From NCBI RefSeq assembly GCF_018069565.1, contig NZ_JAGPNL010000007.1:124001-188000 (forward strand): DNA of 64,000 nucleotides. The letters run 5' to 3'. Of the stretch, positions 1 through 12,050 are shown one piece after another (within the stretch, counting starts at the first letter, position 1; the number at the start of each line of letters is the position of its first letter). Under the pieces are notes generated by a model. The model did no database searches. It worked only from the letters and a program-made list of their open reading frames with translations, and was not told where the DNA came from. The stretch comes from Streptomyces tagetis. GTDB taxonomy: Bacteria > Actinomycetota > Actinomycetes > Streptomycetales > Streptomycetaceae. Made by a program: the position numbers and the translations under genes.

Positions 1-1
1 C

Positions 2-760
2 CGCGGCGAGGACGGCTGGCTCGCCCGCCAGGAGTGGCTGTACGCCCGCCGCAACCCTCCCCGCCCCCTGCTGCTCGGGCTCGGCGACGACACCATGGGC
101 ACCCCGCAGGCCCCCAAGAACCCCGCCGAACAGGGCCCCGAGGCCGCCGCCCGGTCCGCGCCGTTCGGGCTGCTGGTCGGCTGGGAGCCCCAGCTCGTCG
201 CCCAGCTCGCCGTGGAGTGCGCCACGCAGACCCACGGCCACCCCACCGCCTGCCTCGCGGCGGGCGCGTACGCCGTGATCGTGCAGGGGCTCGCCCGCGG
301 GGAGGTCCTCGACGGGTCCGCGCAGCGCGCCCTCGCCCTGCTCTCCGCCCGGCCCGGACACGAGCCCGTCTCAGAGGCGCTGCGCCAGGCGCTCGGCGCG
401 GTGCGCCAGGGCCAGCCCGGCCCCGAGCGGATCACCGACCTGATCGGCGACGGCACCGCGGCCGGCCTGGTCGCCGCCGCCGTGTACTGCGCCCTCGTCG
501 GCGAGGACGTACGGCACGGGCTGCGCCTCGCCGTCACCCACGGCGGCCCCTCCGCCGCCACCGGCGCCCTCACCGGCGGCCTGCTGGGCGCCCTGCACGG
601 CGAGACCGCCCTCCCGCCCGCCTGGCTCGCCGAACTGGAGGGCCGCTCCACCGTCCTGGAACTGGCCGACGACTTCGCCATGGAGATGACCCAGGGCCCC
701 GCCCTGCACGGCCCGTCCGGCTCGTCCCCCGCCTGGCTCACCCGGTACCCGAGGGCCTGA
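2..760 (+). CDS. ADP-ribosylglycohydrolase-like protein, C-terminal part (5' end outside window)
   Basis: The frame is open from the first bases of the window and ends at TGA 758-760, so the N-terminus lies upstream. The visible helical C-terminal part resembles the DraG/ADP-ribosylglycohydrolase fold, with a HGHPTACLAAGAYA segment and a Gly/Ala-rich helix before the GALHGETALPP segment. In the canonical family the late helix carries a GDSDS/T metal-binding motif; here the matching stretch reads GGPSAATG, without the acidic ligands. Family membership is recognised from the fold pattern; loss of metal binding is inference. It converges on the next gene, which is on the opposite strand. Confidence 0.7.
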   Translation, partial: RGEDGWLARQEWLYARRNPPRPLLLGLGDDTMGTPQAPKNPAEQGPEAAARSAPFGLLVGWEPQLVAQLAVECATQTHGHPTACLAAGAYAVIVQGLARGEVLDGSAQRALALLSARPGHEPVSEALRQALGAVRQGQPGPERITDLIGDGTAAGLVAAAVYCALVGEDVRHGLRLAVTHGGPSAATGALTGGLLGALHGETALPPAWLAELEGRSTVLELADDFAMEMTQGPALHGPSGSSPAWLTRYPRA

Positions 761-798
761 ACGGGCGCGCGTCACGGGCGTCAGACACCCGCCGCCCG

Positions 799-2751
799 TC
801 ACGGCTCCGTGGGCGTCGCGGTGCCGCCGGCCGGGGCCGGTTCCCTCAGCTCGTCCGGGCACGGGGTCCCGCGCGGCACCGTGTACGGCGCCGCCAGCCG
901 GTACGTGCCCGCCTCCGGCGCCACCAGCAGCGTCCAGGTGTCGCCCTCGGCGTTCTCCTCCGTCTCCGTCAGGCACCCGTGGACGTTGTCGAAGGTCCGC
1001 GGCGTCTCCTCGTCGACGCGGTTCCTGGACGCCTCCGTCTCCTGCGGCGGCTCCAGCTTCTTGCCCTCCTCGTCCACCAGGCTCAGCCACGGCGAGTACG
1101 GGATGCGCACCAGGACCCGCCCCGGCCGCTTCACGTCGATGGTCCACTCGCCCTGCTCCGCCCGCTGCACCACCGCGTCCGGCTCGGCCAGCGGCGTCGG
1201 GTCGGTCACCCGGAAGAGCTGCCAGTTGGCGTCGCCCCAGATCTGCTGGAGGTACGGCAGCCCGCGCTGCACCAGCTCCCGTTCCCGCTCGCCGCCGTCG
1301 CCGTCCGGCTCGTCCTTGGGCAGCACCACGAAGTGCACCGCCCAGCGCCGCAGCCACTCGTGGTAGTTCGCCGAGTTGAGGGTGTCGTCGTAGAAGAGCG
1401 GGTTGCGTTCCATGTCGGCCTGGCGGTTCCAGCCCCGGGCCAGGTTCACGTACGGGGCGAGCGCCGACGCCTCCCGGTGGGAGCGGGCGGGGACCACCTC
1501 CACCCGGCCCTTCTCCGCCCCGACCTGCTGCAACTCGTTGACCAGCGGCGCCAGCTCCCGCGCCCAGGACGCGGTCGGCGTGGTGTTCACGACGTCGTCG
1601 GCCGACTTGAAGCCGATCCAGGCCACGAAACCGGCGAAGGCCACCACGATCGCGTACCACCTGCGCGAGCGCGGCACCGCGAACGGCAGCGCCGCCACCA
1701 GCGCCGCCCCGGCGAAGAGCATCGACATGCGGGTGACGTTCGAGCCGATCTGCGAGCTGATCAGCCAGACCAGCAGCACGGACAGCCCGTAGACCGCCGA
1801 CGTGATCCGCACCGTCGTCCACGAGGACGGCACCACCAGGCACACGATCACCGCGTACAGGATCGGCAGCGACGCCGAACCGAACGCCATCGGCTGCGTG
1901 CCGGAGAACGGGAACAGCCACGCCGACAGCGCGACCACCGCCGCCGGGGCCAGCCCCAGCGCGTAGGCGCCCGGCCGCCGCTTCTGGAGGAAGAGCGCCA
2001 CCGCCACCAGGCCGACGAAGAGCCCCGCCACCGGGGAGGACATCGTGGCCAGCGCGGCCAGCGGCGCCGCGCACAGCGCCTTCGCCCAGCGCCGGTAGCG
2101 CCAGCGGTAGGGCCAGCAGAAGACCACCGCGACCGCGCCCAGCGCGAACAGCGTGCCCAGCCCGAAGGTCACCCGCCCGGACGCCGCGTTGCCCAGCAGC
2201 CCGAACAGGCCCGCCATCGCGGCCCACAGCGGATTGCGCACCGACCGGCTGCGGATCAGGATCAGCGTCAGCAGCCCCGCCGACAGCGTCCCCGCGATCA
2301 TCATCGTGGTCCGCACCCCGAGCAGCGACATCAGGTACGGCGAGACCACGCTGTACGACACCGGGTGCATGCCCCCGTACCAGGCGAGGTTGTACGCCGA
2401 GGCCGGATGCCGGCCGACGAACTCCGCCCACGCGTCCTGCGCCGCGAGGTCACCACCACTGTTCGCAAAGGTGAAGAACCAGACGACGTGCAGCAGACCG
2501 GCCAGGGCGGTGACGTACAGCACCGGGTGCCGGCCCACGTACCGGCGCGCGGTCGCCGTGAAGGAGGCGACGGACGGCGGCAGCGCACGCGCGGCGGACG
2601 GCGTCGGCACCGGGGCGGGAGCGGGGCCCGGGGATTCCGGGCCGGGGGTGTCAGGGTCGGGGGAGTCCGGGCCGGGGGAGCGGGGGTGGCCGGCGGGGCC
2701 CTCGGCGGGGTCGTCCGGTGTGCCCGTGCGGTCCGGGCCGGTGCCGGTCAT
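799..2751 (-). CDS. Polytopic membrane protein, GT-C-like layout, function unknown
   Basis: About 650 residues. A Pro-rich disordered N-terminus is followed by roughly ten hydrophobic segments, then a soluble C-terminal domain of about 250 residues. The first extracytoplasmic loop carries an acidic GGDLAAQD stretch and aromatic/His residues (WYGGMHP), the layout seen in GT-C membrane glycosyltransferases. Close Streptomyces relatives are often labelled simply MFS or integral membrane protein. The ATG at 2751 is preferred; a longer reading to 2919 has biased, disordered sequence. No substrate can be named. Confidence 0.6.
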   Translation of the reverse strand: MTGTGPDRTGTPDDPAEGPAGHPRSPGPDSPDPDTPGPESPGPAPAPVPTPSAARALPPSVASFTATARRYVGRHPVLYVTALAGLLHVVWFFTFANSGGDLAAQDAWAEFVGRHPASAYNLAWYGGMHPVSYSVVSPYLMSLLGVRTTMMIAGTLSAGLLTLILIRSRSVRNPLWAAMAGLFGLLGNAASGRVTFGLGTLFALGAVAVVFCWPYRWRYRRWAKALCAAPLAALATMSSPVAGLFVGLVAVALFLQKRRPGAYALGLAPAAVVALSAWLFPFSGTQPMAFGSASLPILYAVIVCLVVPSSWTTVRITSAVYGLSVLLVWLISSQIGSNVTRMSMLFAGAALVAALPFAVPRSRRWYAIVVAFAGFVAWIGFKSADDVVNTTPTASWARELAPLVNELQQVGAEKGRVEVVPARSHREASALAPYVNLARGWNRQADMERNPLFYDDTLNSANYHEWLRRWAVHFVVLPKDEPDGDGGERERELVQRGLPYLQQIWGDANWQLFRVTDPTPLAEPDAVVQRAEQGEWTIDVKRPGRVLVRIPYSPWLSLVDEEGKKLEPPQETEASRNRVDEETPRTFDNVHGCLTETEENAEGDTWTLLVAPEAGTYRLAAPYTVPRGTPCPDELREPAPAGGTATPTEP

Positions 2752-2994
2752 CGCGTCCCGCCCCCGGGGCGCGGGGACGCGTGGTCGTCGCTCACCGGCG
2801 TCCGGACCCGGTTCCGCGTCGTCGGCATGTGTCGGCTCCGCACTGGCCACTCGAAGGCACTCCCCGTGTCCCGTCTCCCGCTGCCCGCAGCGTCCGCATC
2901 CGTTGTCCGTACCGCTCACCGCCGTGTCGGCGCGACCGGCGACCTGCCCCGTTTCGTGACGCTAGCACGCACCCCGCCGGCCTGGCTGCCGCGT

Positions 2995-3087
2995 CCGCGG
3001 GCCGCCCCCGGAAACGACGGCGGCCCGCGGCCGGGGGTACCGGCCACGGGCCACGGTCGCCGGCGGGGCCCCGCGTACGGGCCCCGC
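2995..3087 (-). terminator. Two strong hairpins downstream of the carboxypeptidase gene
   Basis: Two perfect inverted repeats lie just past the stop of the minus-strand carboxypeptidase gene. One has 12-bp arms at 2995-3006 and 3019-3030; the other has 9-bp arms at 3063-3071 and 3079-3087. Neither has a clear T-run, as is usual for Streptomyces terminators. Confidence 0.6.
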
Positions 3088-3092
3088 GCCGG

Positions 3093-5708
<2,616 letters not shown>

Positions 5709-5798
5709 GCGCCGCACGTCCTGTGTGCGCTACCGAACCATGTACCAGTGTCCTGTGTTACGGGGAGAACCCACGCGTCAGACGAGAACGACATACCT

Positions 5799-5820
5799 AC
5801 CGGTTCCCTTACGAACCGGT
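5799..5820. promoter_or_regulatory. Inverted repeat in divergent promoter region
   Basis: Perfect 8-bp arms ACCGGTTC / GAACCGGT separated by six bases, between the divergent carboxypeptidase and GPP34 genes. It could be an operator or part of a 5' leader; nothing in the sequence decides which. Confidence 0.35.
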
Positions 5821-5886
5821 CACGCACCCTCGACAGACCAATGTGAGAGGGGTCACCCTGTCATTCATCCACGCGGGGAGGCATGG

Positions 5887-6639
5887 ATGGGCAGGAGCCG
5901 CAGAACACTTCCGGAGGAGCTTCTGTTGCTGGCATTGGACCCGACCACGGGTACCACTGCGCAGCCGCAGTCGCTCGATCTCGGCCTGGCCGGAGCACAG
6001 CTCGTCGAGCTGGCGCTGGCCGGACGGATAGCCCCAGACGGGGATCGTATCGCCGTGGTCGTACCACGGCCGACTGGAGACCCAACCCTGGACAGTGCGT
6101 TGGAGTTGCTGCGCAGGCGCGGCGCTCCGGTACGCGCCGTCCACTGGATCGGCGGGCCGCGTCTCGGGCTCCGCCAGACCTACCTCTCACATCTGGAGCG
6201 GTGCGGCATGGTCGCCGCGGTGCCGGGCCAGATGTGCGGGGTGCTGCCGACGACTCGCTACCAGGCGACGGACACGGCGATCAGCCGGGAGATCAGGGCC
6301 CGGCTGGATTCGGCGATCCGCACCGGCGTACCGCCGGACCCGCGGACCGCCGCGCTCGCCGCGCTGGCCCACGCGGTCGGCCTCGGCAAGCATCTGTACC
6401 CGGGCAACGAAGGACGTTCCTCACGGTCCCGCCTGCGGGACCTCATCCGGCACGACCCGATGGGCGGCCTGGTGGCACACGCGGTGATGGACGTCCAGAA
6501 CGGCGTGGCGGCGCAACCACGCCGGACCGCGGCCGGCCGGCAGGCCGGAGGCCCCGGAGCCCGGTCCGCTCCGGAACCCGCCCGCGGTGTGCCGGCGCAG
6601 CCGCGCCACGGATCGATGGCGCGCGCGGCGGTCCACTGA
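5887..6639 (+). CDS. GPP34 (Golgi phosphoprotein 3-like) family protein
   Basis: 250 aa from ATG 5887, preceded by a GGGAGG ribosome site. The start of the domain reads LPEELLLLALDPTTG and continues with AGAQLVELALAGRI, the characteristic first helix-hairpin of the GPP34/GOLPH3 phosphoinositide-binding family, which is expanded in Streptomyces. The last 50 residues are Pro/Arg/Gly-rich and look disordered. Bacterial members have no settled function; peripheral association with the membrane is the usual expectation. A second member lies at 12156-12836. Confidence 0.82.
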   Translation: MGRSRRTLPEELLLLALDPTTGTTAQPQSLDLGLAGAQLVELALAGRIAPDGDRIAVVVPRPTGDPTLDSALELLRRRGAPVRAVHWIGGPRLGLRQTYLSHLERCGMVAAVPGQMCGVLPTTRYQATDTAISREIRARLDSAIRTGVPPDPRTAALAALAHAVGLGKHLYPGNEGRSSRSRLRDLIRHDPMGGLVAHAVMDVQNGVAAQPRRTAAGRQAGGPGARSAPEPARGVPAQPRHGSMARAAVH

Positions 6640-6738
6640 CCCGGAGCCCCAGAGGCCGACCGGTGAGGCCCGAGGGCCGCACCACGGGCGGACGACCGCA
6701 CCACACCACACCACGCACCACCGCACATCGCACCGCAC

Positions 6739-6802
6739 CAGAGTCACCGAGCATCAGAATCACCGAGCACCAGAATCACCGAGCGTGAGAATCACCCAGC
6801 AC
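6739..6802. repeat. Imperfect 16-bp tandem repeat, four units
   Basis: Four consecutive 16-bp units of the type CAGAATCACCGAGCAC lie in the 450-bp gap between the GPP34 gene and the next regulator. The preceding 30 bases are simple CACCACAC-type repeats. No credible gene is seen in 6640-7086. Confidence 0.75.
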
Positions 6803-7095
6803 CACCACGCGTAGCGGCGGCGGACCGCCGTACGCACCACACCCGCACCGCCGTACCGGACGTCCGCTGGACCCGGTCACGGGAGCCACAGGCCGGCGCG
6901 GGGCGACGGAACGCCACGGCCCGTCCGGAGAACCGGACGCCGGCGCGGTACGGTCGCCCCGCGCCGCCGTTTTTATCGCACGGTGCGGGCAGACACGCCG
7001 AAGTGGCGCTTACGCGGCGCATATCGACCGTTTCCCAGCGGTAGAAAGCACCTTGGTGGCAATCTGCTCAGCAGCAGATACGCAAAGTGGCAAGT

Positions 7096-7983
7096 ATGAG
7101 TCACGCAGCCGGAGGTGCACGCCCCGTGGCGTCCAATGTCAATCCCACCGTCAGGCGGCGCCGTCTGGGCCAGGAGCTGCGCCGGCTCCGCGAGCTCAAG
7201 GGCATGACCGCGGAGGAGGTGGCCGAACGGCTCCTGGTCTCCCAGTCGAAGATCAGCCGCCTGGAGAACGGCCGGCGCAGCATCAGCCAGCGTGACGTCC
7301 GCGATCTGTGCGGGGTCTACGAGGTCGCCGACCAGCGGATCGTCGACTCGCTGATGCAGATGGCCAAGGACTCGCGCCAGCAGGGCTGGTGGCACGCGTT
7401 CGGCGACATCCCGTACAGCGTCTACATCGGCCTGGAGACGGACGCGGAGTCGCTGCGGACCTACGAGCCGCAGATCATCACGGGCCTGCTCCAGACCCGT
7501 TCGTACGCCGAGGCCCTCATCCAGGGTGCCCTGCCGGAGACGTCGGTCGCCGACATCGAGAAGCGGGTGCAGGTACGGATACGGCGGCAGGAGCGCGTCA
7601 CCGCCGAGACCAACCCGCTGCGGCTGTGGGTGGTCCTCGACGAGGCGGCCCTGCACCGGGTGGTCGGCAGCCGCCAGGTGATGCGCGAACAACTGGAGCA
7701 CGTCGCCGAGATGTCGCAGCTCCCGCACATCACCGTGCAGGTGCTGCCGTTCGACGTCGGGGCGCACCCGGGCATCAACGGGCAGTACTCGATCCTGGAG
7801 TTCGCCGACGCGGCCGATTCGAGCGTGGTCTACCTGGAGGGCGTCACGAGCGACCTGTACCTGGAGAAGGCGCAGGACGTGCAGAAGTACACGGTGATGT
7901 ACGAGCACCTGCGGGCGCAGGCCCTCAACGTGGACCAGTCGCGGCAACTCATCGAGGACATGGCGAAGGCGTACGCCCGCTGA
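7096..7983 (+). CDS. XRE-family regulator, DUF5753 type
   Basis: 295 aa from ATG 7096 (GTG 7087 also possible). Residues about 15-75 form a helix-turn-helix (LRELKGMTAEEVAERLLVSQ, then SKISRLENGRRS). The remainder is the DUF5753 sensor-like domain typical of Streptomyces regulators with YEPQIITGLLQTRSYAEAL. A DUF397 gene follows 265 bp downstream on the same strand, the usual partner arrangement seen around whiJ/bldB-like developmental loci. A 6-bp inverted repeat (7063-7068 / 7073-7078) just upstream of the start could be an autoregulatory operator. Confidence 0.9.
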   Translation: MSHAAGGARPVASNVNPTVRRRRLGQELRRLRELKGMTAEEVAERLLVSQSKISRLENGRRSISQRDVRDLCGVYEVADQRIVDSLMQMAKDSRQQGWWHAFGDIPYSVYIGLETDAESLRTYEPQIITGLLQTRSYAEALIQGALPETSVADIEKRVQVRIRRQERVTAETNPLRLWVVLDEAALHRVVGSRQVMREQLEHVAEMSQLPHITVQVLPFDVGAHPGINGQYSILEFADAADSSVVYLEGVTSDLYLEKAQDVQKYTVMYEHLRAQALNVDQSRQLIEDMAKAYAR

Positions 7984-8248
7984 GCCGGGGAGTCCGGGAC
8001 GGCGGACGGGGTGCGCAGGAGGCATGGGGCCAGGGCGGGCGGGGATGTTACACCCCGGCCCGGTCGTCCTGGAAGAGTCCCTTGGAATATGCCATCCGGT
8101 CGGGTGAATGGCTGCTCCGAATGTGAAGGTCAGCGAGTAGCGTCGATCACGCCAACGAAGCACAGGACATTGGCGTAATCCGTGCTGCGGCCCTCCGGGC
8201 CCGTGGCGCGGCGACAGTGACTCAGCAACTCTGGCCATCGGAGCAGAC

Positions 8249-8440
8249 ATGGCAATTCTTCAGGGCGCCACGGATTCATGGACCAAGTCCTCCTACTCCG
8301 GAGGAAACGGCGCATGCGTCGAAGTGAAGTCCCCCGTCACGGCGGCGCTCGCCGTCCGTGACTCGAAGGTCCCCGAGGGTCCGGTGCTGGCGTTCCCCGC
8401 CCAGGCGTGGAACGTCTTCGTGGCCTCGGTGAAGGGCTGA
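8249..8440 (+). CDS. DUF397 domain protein
   Basis: 63 aa, ATG preceded by GGAG. The pattern WTKSSYSGGNGACVEV, then VAVRDSK-type residues and a terminal W is diagnostic of DUF397. These small proteins accompany XRE/DUF5753 regulators and are thought to act as their antagonists or targets; one such pair is found immediately upstream. No enzymatic function is expected. Confidence 0.93.
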   Translation: MAILQGATDSWTKSSYSGGNGACVEVKSPVTAALAVRDSKVPEGPVLAFPAQAWNVFVASVKG

Positions 8441-8557
8441 CGACCCGACGGTCGCCGACCCCGCCGAGCACACCGGACGTACGGCAAGCACCACACGGCA
8501 AGCACCGCGAGTACCGGAACACCGCAACTCCCCGGCGCCGACCCGGTCGACGCCACC

Positions 8558-8606
8558 GGCAGGGCCCTCTCGACCAGTTCGCCGACCTCGCCGAGAGGGC
8601 TCTGCC
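8558..8606. terminator. Bidirectional hairpin between convergent genes
   Basis: 15-bp arms (8558-8572 and 8592-8606) with a single mismatch sit between the ends of the DUF397 gene and the glutathione peroxidase gene, placed to terminate both. Confidence 0.65.
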
Positions 8607-8667
8607 CGGCCCCGCCTCCCCGCCCCCGACCGGGGGACGGCACGCACGGGCCCGTACCGGCCCGGGA

Positions 8668-9201
8668 TCAGCCGGCCAGTGCCTCCTCCACGGCCGCCAC
8701 GATCTCCGCCGCCTCCGGCTCCGTCCGCGGCGAGAAGCGGGCGGCCACCGCGCCGTCCCGCCCGATCAGGAACTTCTCGAAGTTCCAGCGCACGTCCCCG
8801 CTGTGCCCCTCCGCGTCGGCGAAGCCGGCCAGCCGGTCGTAGAGCGGGTGCCTCCCCGCCCCGTTGACCTCCACCTTCTCCGTCATCGGGAAGGTGACGC
8901 CGTACGTCCCCGAGCAGAATTCGGCGATCTCCTCGGCGCTGCCCGGCTCCTGCCCGAGGAACTGGTTGCACGGCACCCCGAGCACGGTGAAGCCGCGCTC
9001 GGCATACCGCTCGTGCAGCCGCTCCAGACCCTCGTACTGCGGGGTCAGCCCGCACTTCGAGGCCACGTTGACCACCAGCACGACCCGGCCCGCGTACTGG
9101 GCGAGGTCCGCCGGCCCGCCCTGGAGGGCGCCGACCTCGACATCGAGGGGAGAGGGGGCGGTACCGCCACCGGCGGTCTGTCCGTTCACAGTGCTCGTCA
9201 T
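8668..9201 (-). CDS. Glutathione peroxidase-family thiol peroxidase
   Basis: 177 aa. The peroxidatic Cys50 lies in VNVASKCGLTPQY, followed by PCNQF (Q80) and a WNFEKFLIGRDG segment; together these supply the Cys-Gln-Trp catalytic set of the family. Streptomyces lack glutathione, so the reductant is probably thioredoxin or mycothiol (inference from family knowledge). Monocistronic, convergent with DUF397. Confidence 0.92.
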   Translation of the reverse strand: MTSTVNGQTAGGGTAPSPLDVEVGALQGGPADLAQYAGRVVLVVNVASKCGLTPQYEGLERLHERYAERGFTVLGVPCNQFLGQEPGSAEEIAEFCSGTYGVTFPMTEKVEVNGAGRHPLYDRLAGFADAEGHSGDVRWNFEKFLIGRDGAVAARFSPRTEPEAAEIVAAVEEALAG

Positions 9202-9491
9202 GCCCGGATGCTAACGGTGCCCGTCCTACGACGCCGGGCCCCGCCCTCCATTACGGCAGATCGCGCCTCGGCCGGCCCCTGGCCCCACGGTCAGGCCCGC
9301 ACACCCTTGCCCCGGCGGTCCCGTCTCCGGCCGTCCGGCCCCCGCCCACCACCGGGCCCTTCCTCCCGGTCCCCGGCCGCACCCCCAACGCGCCACCGAG
9401 CCACGTTCACCCAGGCCCGGTCCGGCCCCCCGCCCTTTCGCGCACCGGCGAAACAGTAACGGCAGCGGCCGGAGCGCCGCATGCTCTCCGT

Positions 9492-10691
9492 ATGGCCGCC
9501 GACACCAGTTACCGAGCCCTGTTCCGCACCCCCGAATTCACCGCGCTCTTCGTCTCCTCCTCCGCCTCGATCACCGCCCAGACGGTCAGCGGACTCGCCC
9601 TCGGCACCCTCGTGTTCCGGGCGACGAACTCGCCGCTGCTCTCCGCGGTGAGCATGTTCGGCCCGTCGCTCGCCCAGGTGGTGGGCGCGACGTTCTTCCT
9701 GTCCGGCGCCGACCGGCTGCCCCCGCGCACGACGCTGGCGGGCGTCTCCCTGGCCTTCGCCGTCACCACGGCGCTCCTCGCGGCGCCCGGCCTGCCGGTC
9801 TGGGGCGTCTTCGCCGTCATCCTCGTCCAGGGCCTGATCGCCTCCCTCAGCGGCGGCGTCCGCTGGGGCCTGCTCAACGAGATCCTGCCCAAGAAGGGCT
9901 ACCTGACCGGGCGTTCCGTCTTCAACATGATGGCCGGCCTCCTCCAGATCGCCGGGTTCGCGGCCGGCGGCCTCCTGGTGGCCCTGCTCTCCCCGCGCAC
10001 CACCCTGCTCGTCGCCGCCTGCCTGTACGCCGCCGCGGCGCTGCTCGCCCTCCGGCTCACCCACCGCCCGCCCCGCGCCACCGGCCGGCCCTCCGTCGCG
10101 GCGACCCGGCGGGCCAACGCCGCCCTGTGGTCCTCGCGCCCCCGCCGCCACCTCTACCTCGCCCTGTGGCTGCCCAACGGCCTGGTCGTCGGCTGCGAAT
10201 CCCTCTACGTCTCCTACGAACCCCGGGCCGCCGGAACCCTGTTCGCGGGCGCGGCCCTCGGCATGTTCACCGGCGACGTACTGGTCGGCCGCCTGCTGCC
10301 GCCCCGGCTCCGCCCGCACCTCGGCATCCCGCTCCTGGTGCTGCTGGCCGCCCCGTACCTGGTCTTCTTCCTGCGCCCGCCGCTGCCCGTGGCGACCGTG
10401 CTGGTCGCCGTCGCCTCCATCGGCTTCGGCGCGAGCCTCGTCCAGCAGGAGCGCCTGGTCGACCTGACCCCCGACGACCTCACCGGCCACGCCCTCGGAC
10501 TGCACTCCGCCGGGATGCTCACCATGCAGGGCGTCGCGGCGGCCCTCGCGGGCACGGTCGCCCAGCTCACCTCGCCGGCCACGGCGATGACGGTGATGGG
10601 CGCCTGCTCCCTCGCGGTGACCCTCGCCCTGACGGCGACCAGCCGCCGGACGACCCCCGGCGGCGGCCTGCTGCCCGTCCGGGCGACCTGA
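9492..10691 (+). CDS. Major facilitator superfamily transporter
   Basis: 399 aa with about twelve hydrophobic segments and short loops, no signal peptide, and an N-terminal cytoplasmic stretch starting AADTSYRALFRTPEF. The sequence resembles small Streptomyces MFS exporters of unknown substrate. Its ATG lacks a strong ribosome site. No regulator is adjacent, so substrate and regulation cannot be inferred. Confidence 0.82.
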   Translation: MAADTSYRALFRTPEFTALFVSSSASITAQTVSGLALGTLVFRATNSPLLSAVSMFGPSLAQVVGATFFLSGADRLPPRTTLAGVSLAFAVTTALLAAPGLPVWGVFAVILVQGLIASLSGGVRWGLLNEILPKKGYLTGRSVFNMMAGLLQIAGFAAGGLLVALLSPRTTLLVAACLYAAAALLALRLTHRPPRATGRPSVAATRRANAALWSSRPRRHLYLALWLPNGLVVGCESLYVSYEPRAAGTLFAGAALGMFTGDVLVGRLLPPRLRPHLGIPLLVLLAAPYLVFFLRPPLPVATVLVAVASIGFGASLVQQERLVDLTPDDLTGHALGLHSAGMLTMQGVAAALAGTVAQLTSPATAMTVMGACSLAVTLALTATSRRTTPGGGLLPVRAT

Positions 10692-10712
10692 GCGCCGGGA
10701 CGGCCCGGGGGC

Positions 10713-11159
10713 TCAGCACATCGCGGACGCCTCGCGGTCGGCGAGGACCTCGACCAGCAAGACCCCGCCCTCGGGCCCCTCGACGGTGAGGTAGGCGGTG
10801 GTGCCGTCCACCTCCTTGGCGAAGCACCCCGGCACCTCCGTACCGCGCCAGCCCGCCGCCGGGGCGGCCTCGTCGTAGTACCGGAGCACCTGCTCGGCGG
10901 AGCCGCCGTACCGGTGCCCGGCCCCCGCGACGACCCGCCGGTCGTCGTCGTCACAGCCCCGGTAGCGCCCCTGCGGCCGGGCCCCCTCGGGCGCGGTGCC
11001 GAGCACGGCCTCCCGGGCCAGCACGGCCCCGAGCCGCTCCTCTTGCTCCCCGCACCCGTACTCCGCCAGGAAGGCCACCGCGGGCATCCCCACCCCCACC
11101 AGCCCCACGACCCCGGCACTCACCACGACCCCGCGTATCCCCGCCCCAAGTCTCCGCAT
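10713..11159 (-). CDS. Small membrane-anchored exported protein, function unknown
   Basis: 148 aa. One N-terminal hydrophobic segment (about residues 8-32) after a positive MRRLGAGIRG stretch acts as signal or anchor. The rest is a soluble domain with four Cys (C36, C69, C112, C148), suggesting disulfides outside the cell. The YGGSAEQVLRYYDEAAPAAGW region looks like domains seen in secreted Streptomyces proteins of unknown role. It ends 22 bp from the MFS gene, convergently. Confidence 0.65.
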   Translation of the reverse strand: MRRLGAGIRGVVVSAGVVGLVGVGMPAVAFLAEYGCGEQEERLGAVLAREAVLGTAPEGARPQGRYRGCDDDDRRVVAGAGHRYGGSAEQVLRYYDEAAPAAGWRGTEVPGCFAKEVDGTTAYLTVEGPEGGVLLVEVLADREASAMC

Positions 11160-11285
11160 ACGCAGGGACGCTAGCGCACACCGCCCACCCCGCGCGCCCG
11201 CGAGCGGGAGGGAAAGCGCCGCCCCGGCCGGCCGACGTACGCTGCCGGAACCGAAGTCCGAGCCACCACACCGGGGGAGCGCCGC

Positions 11286-11861
11286 GTGACCGAGCCGAGC
11301 GAGCCGGCCGAGCCGAGCGAGAAGCCCTTCCTGTACGTCGTCGTCTGCGCGAGCGGCATCGCCGGGGAGGTCGGCACGCTGATCACCGCCGCCCAGCGGG
11401 CCGGCTGGAACGTCGGCGTCGTCGCCACACCCCAGGGGCTCGGTTTCATCGACGCGGAGGCGATCGAGAAGCAGACCGGGTACCCGATCCGCTCCGCCTG
11501 GCGCGCACCGGGCGAACCGCGCCCCCTGCCGCCGCCGGACGCGATCGCGGTCGCCCCGGCCACCTTCAACACCCTCAACAAGTGGGCCGCGGGCATCTCC
11601 GACACCCTCGCCCTGGGCATCCTGTGCGAGGCGTACGGCATGGGCGTCCCGACCGTCGTCCTGCCCTACCTGAACTCCGCACAGGCCGCCCACCCGGCCT
11701 ATCCCCAGAGCCTCGCCCGCCTGCGCGACATGGGCATCCGCGTCAGCTCCTACGACCCACACCGCCCCAAGTCCGGCGGCGGGGCGCACACGTTCCGCTG
11801 GGAGGAGGCACTGGACCTACTGGCGCAGGACCCGACGAACGCCGGGAGAGGACTGCCGTAG
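11286..11861 (+). CDS. Flavoprotein (HFCD/phosphopantothenoylcysteine decarboxylase-like)
   Basis: 191 aa from GTG 11286. A Rossmann-like N-terminus (FLYVVVCASGIAGEVGTLI) and the segments VAPATFNTLNKWAAGISDTLALGILCEA and VPTVVLPYLN match the homo-oligomeric flavin-containing Cys-decarboxylase fold, which binds FMN at the subunit interface. Family members also include coenzyme A biosynthesis and lantibiotic decarboxylases, but this short stand-alone form is widespread in Streptomyces without an assigned substrate. Confidence 0.8.
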   Translation: MTEPSEPAEPSEKPFLYVVVCASGIAGEVGTLITAAQRAGWNVGVVATPQGLGFIDAEAIEKQTGYPIRSAWRAPGEPRPLPPPDAIAVAPATFNTLNKWAAGISDTLALGILCEAYGMGVPTVVLPYLNSAQAAHPAYPQSLARLRDMGIRVSSYDPHRPKSGGGAHTFRWEEALDLLAQDPTNAGRGLP

Positions 11862-11936
11862 GGACGCCGGAAGTCCGCGTATCCAAGCTCCCGCTTCGCT
11901 TGAAGGGCGAAGATCCTGAACGACGACGAACCCGTC

Positions 11937-12050
11937 ATGGCCAAGATCAGCCGATGGATCGGCTACGTGGGCCTGTCCCTGGCCCTCGGCTGGGCCCTGT
12001 GGCCGGCACTCACCCTGTTCGTCATCTACGGCCTGAGGGCCTGGAGATGA
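11937..12050 (+). CDS. Putative 37-aa single-span membrane peptide
   Basis: ATG 11937 opens a 37-codon frame ending at TGA 12048-12050. The product has a positive N-terminus (AKISR), one hydrophobic helix (GYVGLSLALGWALW, then ALTLFVIYGL) and a basic end (RAWR). The ribosome site is weak. The stop overlaps the next start as ATGA, a common sign of translational coupling. Confidence 0.45.
   Translation: MAKISRWIGYVGLSLALGWALWPALTLFVIYGLRAWR

Noticed and set aside
6587-6814. Possible CRISPR-like short repeats at 6739-6802
   Set aside because: Units are directly adjacent 16-bp tandem copies without spacers, so this is a simple tandem repeat.
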